DNA of 64,000 nt from Eutreptiella sp. 'Long Island Sound 2002' (taxonomy: Eukaryota; Euglenozoa; Euglenophyceae; Eutreptiales; Eutreptiaceae), in assembly GCA_964036045.1 (NCBI GenBank), contig OZ038378.1:177094341-177158340 (forward strand), written 5' to 3'. A program made the position numbers and the translations under genes. Positions 32,331 through 43,815 of the stretch are shown here, in pieces. Under the pieces are notes generated by a model. That model saw nothing but the letters and a program-made list of their open reading frames with translations, searched no databases and had not been told where the DNA came from. Within the stretch, counting starts at the first letter, position 1. Every line of letters begins with the position of its first letter.

Positions 32331-35300
32331 CCCGACCACCGCCTGGGCAGGACTCGCCGTCCCCTCAGCCTGTGGGCCTGCGCCTTTGGGGGCTGCCATC
32401 CCCCGCATGCGCTCCATAGGCAGCGACCGCCTCTTGGGAAGGACTCCCCCTCCCCTAGCTGATGGGCCCACGCCGATGGGGGCTGCCGTCCCCCGCAGGC
32501 GCTCCATAGGCAGCGACCACCTCCTGGGCAGGACTCCCCGTCCCCTTAGCTGGTGGGCTTGGGCCGCAGGGGGCTGCCGTCCCCCGCAGGCACTCTGCAT
32601 TGGAGGTGTTGCACTGCCCACTGCCCCCAGGCAGTGAGGCAGAGCATTGCAGGAATTGCACTGCCCACTGCTCCCAGATAGTGGGGCAGTGCATTGCACG
32701 AGTTCCGTTTTTACGCAGTGACCGCCTCCTGAGCAGGACTCCCTGTCCCCTCAGCTCGTGGGCCCGCGCGTTGCAGGAGTTCCAGTGCCTGCCGCCCGCA
32801 GGTGGTGTGGCAGTGCATTGCAAGAGTAGCACTGCGCACTACCCCCTAGGCAGTGAGACAGTGCGTTGCATGAGTTGCACTGCCCACTGCCCCCAGGCTG
32901 TGAGTGCAGTGCATTGCAGGAGTTCCACTGCCCACTATCCTCAGGCAGTGAGGCAGCGTATTACAGGGGTTGCACTGCCAACTGCTCCCAGGCAGTGTGG
33001 CAGTGCATTGCAGAAGTTCCACTTCCCACTGCCCGTAGGCAATGAGGCAGTGCATTGCAGGAGTTGCGCTACCCACCGCCCCAGGCGGCGAGGCGGTGCA
33101 TTGCAGGGTTTGCACTGCCTACTGCCCCCAGGCAGTGAGGCAGCGTATTCCAGGAGTTGCGCTGCCCACTGCCCCTAGGCGGTGAGGCGGTGCATTGCAA
33201 GAATTGCACTGCCCACTGCACCGAGGCAGTGAGGAAGTATATTGCAGGAGTTCCACTGCCCACTGCCCCTAGGCAGTGAGTGCAGTGCATTGCTGGAGTT
33301 CCACTGCCCACTGTCCTCAGGCAGTGAGGCGGCGCATTACAGGGGTTGCCCTGCCCACTGCCCCCAACCCCCATGCAGTGTGGCAGTGCATTGCAGAAGT
33401 TCCCCTTCCCACTGCCCGTAGGCAGTGAGGCAGTGCACTGTAGGAGTTGCGATGCCCACGGCCCCGAGGCGGTAAGGCAGTGCATTGCAGGAGTTGCACC
33501 GCACACTGACCACAGGCATGGTGGCAGCGCATTGCAGGAGTCCCACTGCCCACTGCCCCCAGGCAGTGAGGCAGTGTGTTGCAGGAGTTGCATTGGCAAC
33601 TGTCCCCAGCAGTGAGGCGGTGCATTGCAGGAGTACCACTGCCCACTGCCCCTAGCAGGGTGGCAGTGCATAACCGGAGTTCCACTACCCACTGTCCCTA
33701 GGCAGTGTAGCACTGCATTGCGAGAGTTCCCCTCTTTAGGCAGTGACCGCCTCCTGGGCAGGACTCGCCGTTCCCCCAGCTAGTGGGCCCGCGCATTGCA
33801 GGAGCACCGCTGCCTACTGCCCCCAAGTGGTATGGCAGTGCATTGCAAGAGTCGTACTGCCCACTGCCCCTACACAGGGATGCAGTGCAGTGCAGGAGTT
33901 CCACTGCCCACCGCCCCCAGGCGGTGAGGAAGTATATTGCATGAGTTCCACTGCCCACTGACCCCAGGCAGTGAGTGCAATGCATTGCACGATTTCCACT
34001 GCCCACTACCTCCATGCAGTGTGGCAGTGCATTGTAGGAGTTGCCCTGCCCGCTGCCCCCAGGCAGTGAACCAGTGCACTGCACGAGTTGCGCCGCCCAC
34101 TGCCCCCAGGCAGTGTGGCGGTGCATAGCAGGAGTTCCACTGCCCGCTGCTCTAGGCACCGTGGCACTGCATTGTAGGAGTTCCACTGCCCACTGCCCCA
34201 AGCAGTGTGGCAGTGCATTGCGCGAGTACCGCTACTTAGCAGCGACCGCCTCCTGGGCAGGATTCCCCGTCCCCCCAGCTGGTGGGCCCGCGCATAGCAG
34301 GAGTTCCGCTGCCCACCGCCCCCAGGCGGTGTGGCAGTGCATTGCAGGCGTTGCACTGCCCACGGCCCGCAGGCGGTGAGGCATTGCGTTGCACGAGTTC
34401 CACTGCTCTCTGCCCCGAGGCAGTGAGGCAATGTGTTGCAGGAGTTCCACGGCCCACTGCCGCCAGGCAGTGAGGCAGTACACTGCAGAATTACCGCTCA
34501 TTAGGCAGCGACCGCCTCTTGGGCAGGACTCCCCGTCCCCCCAGCTGATGGGCCCGTGCATTGCCTCACTGCCTGGGGGCAGTGGGCGGTGCGACTTCTA
34601 CAATGCACGGCCTCACTGCCTGGGGGCAGTGGGCAGTGGAACTCCTGCAATGCACTGCCTCACTGCCCTGGGGCAGTGGGCAGTGCAACTCCTGCAATGC
34701 ACTGCCTCACTGCCTGGGGGCAGCGGGCAGTGGAACTCCTGCAATGCACTGCCCCACTGCCTGGGGGCAGTGGGCAGTGCAACTCCTGCAATGCACTGCC
34801 TCACTGCCTGGGGGCAGTGGGCAGTGCAACTCCAACTCCTGCAATGCAACCCAGGGCAGTGAGGCAGTGCATTGCAGAGGTTGCACTGCCCGCTGCCCCC
34901 AGGCAGAGGCAGCGAGGCAGTGCATTGCAAGAGCTCCACTGCCCACTGCCCCAGGGCAGTGAGGCAGTGCATTGCAGGAGTTGCACTGTCCACTGCCCCC
35001 AAGCAGTGGGGCAGTGCATTGCAGGAGTTCCACTGCCCACTGCCCCCAGGCAGTGAGGCAGTGCATTGCAGGAGGTCCACTGCCCACTGCCCCAGAGCAG
35101 TGAGGCAGTGCATTGCAAGAGTTGCACTGCCCGCTGCCCCCAGGCAGTGGGGCAGTGCATTGCAGGAGTTCCACTGCCCACTGCCCCCAGGCAGTGAGGC
35201 AGTGCATTGCAGGAGTTGGAGTTGCACTGCCCACTGCCCCCAGGCAGTGGGGCAGTGCATTGCAGGAGTTCCACTGCCCACTGCCCCCAGGCAGTGAGGC

Positions 35301-38300
35301 AGTGCATTGCAGGAGTTGCACTGCCCACTGCCCCAGGGCAGTGAGGCAGTGTACTGCAGGAGTTGCACTGCCCACTGCCCCCAGGCAGTGCGGCAGTGCA
35401 TTGCAGGAGTTCCACTGCCCACTGCCCCCAGGCAGCGAGGCATTGCATTGCAGGAGTTGCACTGTCCACCGCCCCCAGGAGAGTGAGGCAGTGCATTGCA
35501 GGAGTTGCATTGCCCACTGCCCCCAGGCATTGAGGCGGTGCATTGCAGGAGTTCCACTGCCCACTGCCCCCAGGCAGTGAGGCAGTGCATTGCAGGAGTT
35601 GCACTGCCCACTGCCCCCTGGCAGTGAGGCAGTGCATTGCAGGAGTTCTACTGCCCACTGCCCCCAGGCAGTGAGGCCGTGCATTGTAGAAGTCGCACCG
35701 CCCACTGCCCCCAGGCAGTGAGGCAGTGCATTGCAGGAGTTGGAGTTGCACTGCCCACTGCCCCCAGGCAGTGAGGCAGTGCATTGCAGGAGTTGCACTG
35801 CCCACTGCCCCCGGGCAGTTCGGCAGTGTATTGCAGGAGTTGCACTGCCCACTGACCCAGGGCAGTGAGGCAGTGCATTGCAGAGGTTGCACTGCCCGCT
35901 GCCCCCAGGCAGAGGCAGCGAGGCAGTGCATTGCAAGAGCTCCACTGCCCACTGCCCCAGGGCAGTGAGGCAGTGCATTGCAGGAGTTGCACTGTCCACT
36001 GCCCCCAAGCAGTGGGGCAGTGCATTGCAGGAGTTCCACTGCCCACTGCCCCCAGGCAGTGAGGCAGTGCATTGCAGGAGGTCCACTGCCCACTGCCCCA
36101 GGGCAGTGAGGCAGTGCATTGCAAGAGTTGCACTGCCCGCTGCCCCCAGGCAGTGAGGCAGTGCATTGCAGGAGTTCCACTGCCCACTGCCCCCAGGCAG
36201 TGAGGCAGTGCATTGCAGGAGTTCCACTGCCCACTGCCCCCAGGCAGTGAGGCAGTGCATTGCAGGAGTTGCACTGCCCACTGCCCCCAGGCAGTGAGGC
36301 AGTGCATTGCAGGAGTTCCACTGCCCACTGCCCCCAGGCAGCGAGGCAGTGCATTGCAGGAGTTGCACTGTCCACTGCCCCCAAGCAGTGGGGCAGTGCA
36401 TTGCAGGAGTTGCACTGCCCACTGCCCCCAGGCAGTGAGGCAGTGCATTGCAGGAGTTCCACTGCCCACTGCCCCCAGGGCAGTGAGGCAGTGCATTGCA
36501 GGAGTTGCACTGCCCACTGCCCCCAGGCAGTGAGGCCGTGCATTGTAGAAGTTGCACCGCCCACTGCCCCCAGGCAGTGAGGCAGTGCATTGCAGGAGTT
36601 GGAGTTGCACTGCCCACTGCCCCCAGGCAGTGAGGCAGTGCATTGCAGGAGTTGCACTGCCCACTGGCCCCAGGCAGTGCGGCAGCGTATTACAGGAGTT
36701 GCACTGCCCACTGCCCCCCGGCAGTGAGGCAGTGCATTGCAAGAGTTCCACTGTCCACTGCCCCCAGGCAGTGAGGCAGTGCATTGCAGGAGGTCCACTG
36801 CCCACTGCCCCAGGGCAGTGAGGCAGTGCATTGCAAGAGTTGCACTGCCCGCTGCCCCCAGGCAGCGGGGCAGTGCATTGCAGGAGTTCCACTGCCCACT
36901 GCCCCCAGGCAGTGAGGCAGTGCATTGCAGGAGTTGGAGTTGCACTGCCCACTGCCCCCAGGCAGTGAGGCAGTGCATTGCAGGAGTTGCACTGCCCACT
37001 GCCCCCAGGCAGTGCGGCAGTGCATTGCGGGAGTTTCACTGCCCACTGCCCCAGGGCAGTGAGGCGGTGCATTGCAGGAGTTGCACTGTCCACTGCCCCC
37101 AGGCAGTGAGGCAGTGCATTGCAGGAGTTGCACTGCCCACTGCCCCCAGGCAGTGAGGCAGTGCATTGCAGGAGTTCCGCTGCCCACTGCCCCAGGGCAG
37201 TGAGGCAGTGCATTGCAGGAGTTGCACTGCCCACTGCCCCCGGGCAGTGAGGCAGTGCATCGCAGGAGTTCCACTGCCCACTGCCCCCAGGCAGCGAGGC
37301 AGTGCATTGCAGGAGTTGCACTGTCCACTGCCCCCAAGGCAGTGAGGCAGTGCATTGCAGGAGTTGCACTGCCCACTGCCCCCAGGCAGTGAGGCGGTGC
37401 ATTGCAGGAGTTCCACTGCCCATTGCCCCCAGGCAGTGAGGCAGTGCATTGCAGGAGTTGCACTGCCCACTGCCCCCAGGCAGTGAGGCAGTGCATTGCA
37501 GGAGTTCCACTGCCCACTGCCCCCAGGGCAGTGAGGCAGTGCATTGCAGGAGTTGCACTGCCCACTGCCCCCAGGCAGTGAGGCCGTGCATTGTAGAAGT
37601 TGCACCGCCCACTGCCCCCAGGCAGTGAGGCCGTGCATTGCAGGAGTTGGAGTTGCACTGCCCACCCCTAGGCAGTGAGGCAGTGCATTGCAGGAGTTGC
37701 ACTGCCCACTGCCCCCGGGCAGTGAGGCAGTGCATTGCAGGAGTTCCACTGCCCACTGCCCCCAGGCAGCGAGGTAGTGCATTGCAGGAGTTGCACTGTC
37801 CACTGCCCCCAAGGCAGTGAGGCAGTGCATTGCAGGAGTTGCACTGCCCACTGCCCCCAGGCAGTGTGGCGGTGCATTGCAGGAGTTCCACTGCCCATTG
37901 CCCCCAGGCAGTGAGGCAGTGCATTGCAGGAGTTGCACTGCCCACTGCCCCCAGGCAGCGAGGCAGTGCATTGCAGGAGTTCCACTGCCCACTGCCCCCA
38001 GGGCAGTGAGGCAGTGCATTGCAGGAGTTGCACTGCCCACTGCCCCCAGGCAGTGAGGCCGTGCATTGTAGAAGTTGCACCGCCCACTGCCCCCAGGCAG
38101 TGAGGCCGTGCATTGCAGGAGTTGGAGTTGCACTGCCCACTGCCCCCAGGCAGTGCGGCAGCGTATTACAGGAGTTGCACTGCCCACTGACCCAGGGCAG
38201 TGAGGCAGTGCATTGCAGAGGTTGCACTGTCCGCTGCCCCCAGGCAGTGAGGCAGTGCATTGCAAGAGTTCCGCTGCCCACTGCCCCAGGGCAGTGAGGT

Positions 38301-38756
38301 AGTGCATTGCAGGAGTTCCACTGCCCACTGCTCTGGGACAGTGAGGCAGTGCATTGCAGGAGTTGCACTGTCCACTGCCCCAAGGGCAGTGAGGCAGTGC
38401 ATTGGAGGAGTTGCACTGCCCACTGCCCCCAGGCAGTGAGGCGGTGCATTGCAGGAGTTCCACTGCCCACTGCCCCCAGGCAGTGAGGCAGTGCATTGCA
38501 GCAGTTGCACTGCCCACTGCCCCCAGGCAGTGAGGCAGTGCATTGCAGGAGTTCCACTGCCCACTGCCCCCAGGGCAGTGAGGCAGTGCATTGCAGGAGT
38601 TGCACTGCCCACTGCCCCCAGGCAGTGAGGCCGTGCATTGTAGAAGTTGCACCGCCCACTGCCCCCAGGCAGTGAGGCAGTGCATTGCACGAGTTGGAGT
38701 TGCGCTGCCCACTGCGCCCAGGCAGTGAGGCAGTGCATTGCAGGAGTTCCACTGCC
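32331..38756 (+). repeat. 47-bp satellite array II with interspersed 90-bp monomers (unit 5)
   Basis: It starts with 90-bp units (CTCCATAGGCAGCGACC at 32412 and 32502) containing TGGGCAGGACTCCCCGTCCC, clearly akin to the 94-bp monomer. It then becomes a 47-bp array of the GCAGTGCATTGCAGGAGTT(G/C) type. Remnants of the longer monomer recur at about 32720, 33745, 34235 and 34505. A 53-bp variant with a doubled GTTGGA hexamer recurs (e.g. 35215, 35745, 36600, 36935). A block of about 235 bp at 34856 recurs at 35862 (offset 1,006). Antisense open frames of up to about 1,034 codons are artefacts. Confidence 0.93.
34557..34855 (-). repeat. Inverted segment in array II
   Basis: Monomers run in reverse (CTCACTGCCTGGGGGCAGTG, AACTCCTGCAATGCACTGCC). 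Forward orientation resumes after CTGCAATGCAACCCAGGGCA. The reversed piece includes the 53-bp variant (AACTCCAACTCCTGC). Confidence 0.88.
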
Positions 38757-38764
38757 CACTGCCC

Positions 38765-40315
38765 TGGTGACCTGGCACCAGTCTAAAAACCCTCAGGATG
38801 GTAGCTGTGGGACGGATTGCCCACACGCACTGCCACGCTCGAAGCCAGTCGTGATACGTCTCGATTTCTCGTGCGTCTTCCCTGTGTCAGGCCGGGCCCA
38901 CCCCGCCCGCCAACCGCCCAGGACCCCTCCCTGGGCCAGACATGCAGTCCTGTGGGGGACAGATGCACATACGTGGCCTCCCCCCGACCGCCGGACGCCA
39001 ACGTGGCACCTGCCCCGACAGCTCTCCGCCGACATGGCGCGGGCTCAGTGGCAGGGCACTATCGTGGTGCCGCGAACGTACCCGTGCGCCGTCGTGGCGC
39101 GGCCTTCAGGGCAGTGCGCCGTCGTGGCGCAGCCTTCTCGGCAGAGCGCCGCCACGGCGCCGCCCAAACAATCCAGCGCCAACGTGGCACCACTTCAGTG
39201 GCAGCACACCACCGGGGTGCTGCCAACTTGCACGTGTGCCGCCGTGGCGCAGTGTTCGGGGCACGGCGCCGTCGTGGCACTGCCCGGACAGCCAGTTCAG
39301 TGGCCGAGCGCCATCGTGGTGCCGCCAACGTACACGTGCGCCATCGTGGCGCAATCCTCAGGGCAGAACGTCACCGCGGCGCTGCCCAGACAGCCCTGAG
39401 CCGACGTGGCGCCAGTTCAGTGACGTGGCACCACCATGGTGCAGTCAACGTACACGTGCGCCGTCGTGGCGCAACCTTCAGGGCAGAGCGCCACCGTGGC
39501 GCTGCCCAAACGTTCTTCGTGCGCCAGCCTGGCCATGGTGTGTCCTCCAGGCCAATACTCGAGGCACCATGGCGGGGTCTGCACTTGGCGCTCCGCCACC
39601 CTCCGTGACACCCCGTGCAGAGGTGACGAGTCATCGGCGGTACTCACCGCCTCACGTGCCATCGGCGAACGTCGCCGTCTCGCTCGGGCACCATCGTGGT
39701 GCCACTTTCTCGGTCACGTACCGTCTCGGTGCACGTATCGTAGGGCTCGTCGTTTGGGCTCGGCCTTTGCGGCAGGGCGTCGTCGGTGACCTCCACAGCG
39801 GTGCACCACCGTGGTGCTATGGCTGTGACGCACGTCCCGCACTCACATAACCCGGGGGTACCCAGGCCACCGGCGGTGCGCGTGATCGTGTAGCGTGGCC
39901 GTACTCGCGACGCCGGCGGTACTCAGCCCGCCGGCAGTGCGCATAGTCGTGCTGGGCCGCGTTCTATTTAGCCCGGCGACGTTTGCAAGTCGGGGGTGAT
40001 GCCCTGGGAGACCCACACCTTCCGTGCCCGTTGATCGTGGGACGCTACCTCGGGTGGACCCACGACAGGTCGGAGCGGTCGGTGGCCGGGACCGGAGAGC
40101 AGATCGGACCGTAGCGTTGTCGTACACCGGCGCTTTGACCCAGACGGCCTGCTGGGAGGGGCGTTCTCAGGTGTGCGACGAGATTCGTCTTACTCTAGCG
40201 GAGGTAAGACGGAGGACTCCCTCGGCTGTGCCTGCGTGGGGCCCCCGGGGGACGACGCCAAGGCTCACCGTACGTGGGACCGCGGCAGGCGCTCCTCCTC
40301 CTCCTCCTCCTCCTC
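38765..40315. mobile_element. 1.55-kb insertion with 8-bp target duplication and (CTC)n end
   Basis: The 47-bp array is interrupted after CACTGCCC (38757-38764) and resumes with CACTGCCC (40316-40323). Collapsing the duplicate restores a normal unit. The insert begins TGGTGACCTGGCACC and ends in about seven CTC triplets (40292-40315). Inside are four irregular repeats (about 39073, 39222, 39325, 39445) rich in CGTGGCGC and GGCGCC. No terminal inverted repeats and no credible protein were seen. The simple-repeat end suggests a retroposed sequence; a transposon relic is possible. Because the 8-mer is also native to the monomer, slippage cannot be excluded. Confidence 0.55.
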
Positions 40316-43076
40316 CACTGCCCCTAGGCAGTGCGGCAGTGTATTGCAGGAGTTGCACTGCCCACTGACCCAGGGCAGTGAGGCAGTGCATTGCAGAGGT
40401 TGCACTGTCCGCTGCCCCCAGGCAGTGAGGCAGTGCATTGCAAGAGTTCCACTGCCCACCGCCGCAAGGCAGTGAGGCAGTGCATTGCAGGAGTTGCACT
40501 GCCCACTGCCCCAGGGCAGTGAGGCCGTGCATTGTAGAAGTTGCACTGCCCACTGCCCCCAAGCATTGAGGTAGTGCATTGCAGGAGTTCCACTGCCCAC
40601 TGCTCTGGGACAGTGAGGCAATGCATTGCAGGAGTTCCACTGTCCACTGCCCCCAAGCAGTGAGGCAGTGCGTTGCAGGCGTTCCACTGCCCACTGCCCC
40701 CAGGCGGCGAGGCAGTGCATTGCAGGAGTTGCACTGCCCACTGCCCCCAGGCAGTGAGGCAGTGCACTCAAATAGTTCCACTGCCCGCTGCCCCCAGGCA
40801 GTGAGGCAGTGCATTGCAGGAGTTCCACTGCCCAGTGCCCCAGGGCAGTGAGGCACTGCGTTGCAGGAGTTGCACCGCCCACTGCCCCCCGGCAGTGGGG
40901 CAGTGCATTGCAGGAGTTCCACCGCCCACTGCCCCCAGGCAGTGCGGCGGTGTGTTGCAGGAGGTCCACTGCCCACTGCCCCCAGGCAGTGAGTCATTGC
41001 ATTGCAGGAGTTGCACTGCCCACTGCCCCCAGGCAGTGAGGCAGTGCATTGCAGGAGTTGCACTACCCACTGCCCCCAGGTAGTGAGGCAGTGCATTGCA
41101 GGAGTTCCACTGCCTACTGCCCGAGGGCAGTGAGGCAGTGCATTGCAGGAGTTGCACTGCCCACTGCCCCCAGGCAATGCGGCCGTGTATTGCAGGAGTT
41201 GCACTGCCCTCTGCCCCCAGGCAGTAAGGCAGTGCGTTGCAGGAGGTCCACTGCCCACTGCCCCAGGGCAGTGAGGCAGTGCATTGCAGAAGCTGCACTG
41301 CCCACTGCCCCCAGGCAGTGAGGCAGTGCATTGCAGGAGTTCCACTGCCCACTGCCTCCAGGCAGTTGGGCAGTGCATTGCAGGAGTTCCAGTGCCCACT
41401 GCCCCAGGGCAGTGAGGCAGTGCATTGCCGAAGTTGCACTGTCCACTGCCCCCAGGCAGTGAGGCAGTTCATTGCAGGAGTTCCACTGCCAACTGCCCCA
41501 GGGCAGTGAGGCAGTGCATTGCAGAAGTTGCACTGCCCACTGCCCCCAGGCAGCGAGGCAGTGCATTGCAGGAGTTGCACTGCCCACTGCCCCCAGGCAG
41601 TGAGGCAGTGCGTTGCAGGGGTTGCACTGCCCACTGCCCCCAAGGCGGTGAGGCCGTGCATTGCAGGAGTTGCACTGCCCACTGCGCCCAGGCAGTGGGG
41701 CAGTGCATTGCAGGAGTTCCACTGCCCACTGCGCCCAGGCAGTGAGGTAGTGCATTGCAGGAGTTGCACTGCCCACCGCCGCAAGGCAGTGAGGCAGTGC
41801 ATTGCAGGAGTTGCACTGCCCACTGCCCCAGGGCAGTGAGGCCGTGCATTGTAGAAGTTGCACTGCCCACTGCCCCCAGGCACTGAGGCAGTGCATTGCA
41901 GGAGTTGCACTGCCTACTGCCCCCAGGCAGTGAGGCAGTGCATTGCAGGAGTTGCACTGCCCACTGCCCCCAGGCAGCGAGGCAGTGCATTGCAGGAGTT
42001 GCACTGCCCACTGCCCCCAGGCAGTGAGGCAGTGCATTGCAGGAGTTGCACTGCCCACTGCGCCCAGGCAGTGGGGCAGTGCATTGCAGGAGTTCCACTG
42101 TCCACTGCGCCCAGGCAGTGAGGCCAGTGCATTGCAGGAGTTGCACTGCCCACTGCCCCCAGGCAGTGGGGCTGTGCATTCCAGAAGTTCCACTGCCCAC
42201 TGCCCCAGGGCAGTGAGACAGTGCATTGCAGGAGTTGCACTGTCCACTGCCCCCAGGCAGTGAAGCAGTGCATTGCAGGAGTTCCACTGCCCACTGCCCC
42301 CAGGCAGTGAGGCAGTGCATTGCAGGAGTTCCACTGCCCACTACCCCCAGGGCAGCGAGGCAGTGCATTGCAGAAGGTCCACTGCCCACTGCCCCAGGGC
42401 AGTGCGGCAGTGTATTGCAGGAGTTGCACTGCCCACTGCCCCAGGCAGTGAGGCAGTGCGTTGCAGGAGTTGCACTGCCCACTGCCCCCGGGCAGTGAAG
42501 CAGTGCATTGGAGGGGTTCCACTGCCCACTGCCCCCAGGCACTAGGGCAGTGTGTTGCAGGAGGTCCACTGCCCACTGCCCCCAGGCAGTCGGGCAGAGT
42601 CCTGCAGGAGTTGCACCGCCCACTGCCCCCAGGCAGTGCGGCCGTATATTGCAGGAGTTCCACCGCCCACTGCCCCCAGGCAGTGAGGCAGTGCATTGCA
42701 GGAGTTGCACTCTCCACTGCCCCCAGGTAGTGAGGCAGTGCATTGCAGGAGTTGCACTGCCCACTGCCCCCGGGCAGTGCGGCAGTGCATTGCAGGAGTT
42801 CCACTCCCCACTGCCCCCAGGCAGTGAGGCAGTGCATTGCAGGAGTTGCACTGCCCACTGCCCCAGGGCAGTGCGGCAGTGCATTGCAGAAGTTTCACTG
42901 CCCACTGCCCCCAGGCAGTGAGGTAGTGCATTGCAGGAGTTGCACCGCCCACTGCCCCCAGGCAGTGAGGCAGTGCATTGCAGGAGTTGCACTGCCTACT
43001 GCCCCCAGGCAGTGAGGCAGTGCATTGCAGGAGTTGCACTGCCTACTGCCCCAGGGCAGCGAGGCAGTGCATTGCA
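40316..43076 (+). repeat. 47-bp satellite array II, continued
   Basis: The same GTGCATTGCAGGAGTT(G/C) monomer family as 32600-38756. It ends mid-monomer at GCAGTGCATTGCA, fused to LINE ORF2. Confidence 0.95.
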
Positions 43077-43554
43077 CGTCCTAGCCCACCGTTCCTCCCA
43101 CCGGGGCACGGTGCTGGATACAACGTGCCTCCTGTGCGGGACACAGCCCGAGACCCCGCCCCACCTGTGGGCCTGCTCGGCTCAATCGCACGAGTGGGGG
43201 CCAGCCCGCCGGCGCCTAGCAGCGTGGCTCGACCAGAAAGTGGGGCCACGGGCGGCCCCAGTGCGTCACCAGCTGTGGGAACCGACTGTGCTGGAGCAGT
43301 GGCCGGCGGCCCTGCGGACCCCCTCCATGCAGCTGGCCCACCTCGAGTGTACGGGGCCCCACTCGCTGGGCACGGAGTTCCTCCGCCACGTCGTGGAGGA
43401 GTCCATACGGATCTGGTACGCCCACGCCAAGGCGCGTGCCACACTGCTGAAGGCCCGCCTGGGCCCGGGCAGCACGATGGCGTGGGCGTTGCAGGAGCTG
43501 CGCCTGCACCAGCAACCAGAAAGGGAAGGGGTGCAGCGGGAGCTCCTGGAATAA
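43077..43554 (+). pseudogene. LINE ORF2 C-terminal scrap, unit 5 (CCHC knuckle)
   Basis: Starts at CGTCCTAGCCCACCG, aligned with U3 from 22405, and stays open to the natural TAA at 43552. It keeps TTCLLCGTQPETPPHLWAC and the C-terminal helix region; RNase H and everything upstream are replaced by the 47-bp array. Differences from U3 are few (e.g. ACGGCGCCC to ACCCCGCCC, CAGAAGGTGG to CAGAAAGTGG), so the two share a recent source. Confidence 0.85.
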
Positions 43555-43721
43555 GCGCGGTCGCCAGAGGCGAACTCACCAGGTCTCCCCGACTCCCCCT
43601 CCCCCTGCCGAGGCCTACACACTTACGCACAGCGCGCACACAACACACACAGCCCAGCCCGTTTACCTTTACCCGTGGGTAGACATCCCGGCCTTTTGCC
43701 TTTTGGTAACAGCGCCTTCGG
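43555..43721 (+). other. LINE 3' UTR, unit 5
   Basis: Virtually the same as 22882-23048 and ends in TTTTGGTAACAGCGCCTTCG. Confidence 0.85.
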
Positions 43722-43815
43722 CACACCACACCACACCGCACCGCACCACACCACACCACACCACACCACACCACACCACACCACACCACACCACACCACA
43801 CCACACCACACCACA
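43722..43815 (+). repeat. (ACACC)n tail of unit 5
   Basis: About 19 units, two of them ACCGC variants near 43737-43746. The U6 leader follows at once. Confidence 0.95.

Noticed and set aside
35648-38752. Minus-strand open frame of 1,034 codons
   Set aside because: Same artefact in array II; it crosses indels and 53-bp variants without preference for frame.
38817-39608. Arg/Ala/His-rich open frame in the 1.55-kb insertion
   Set aside because: Follows the CGTGGCGC repeats, which are open in several frames; no domain or start context.
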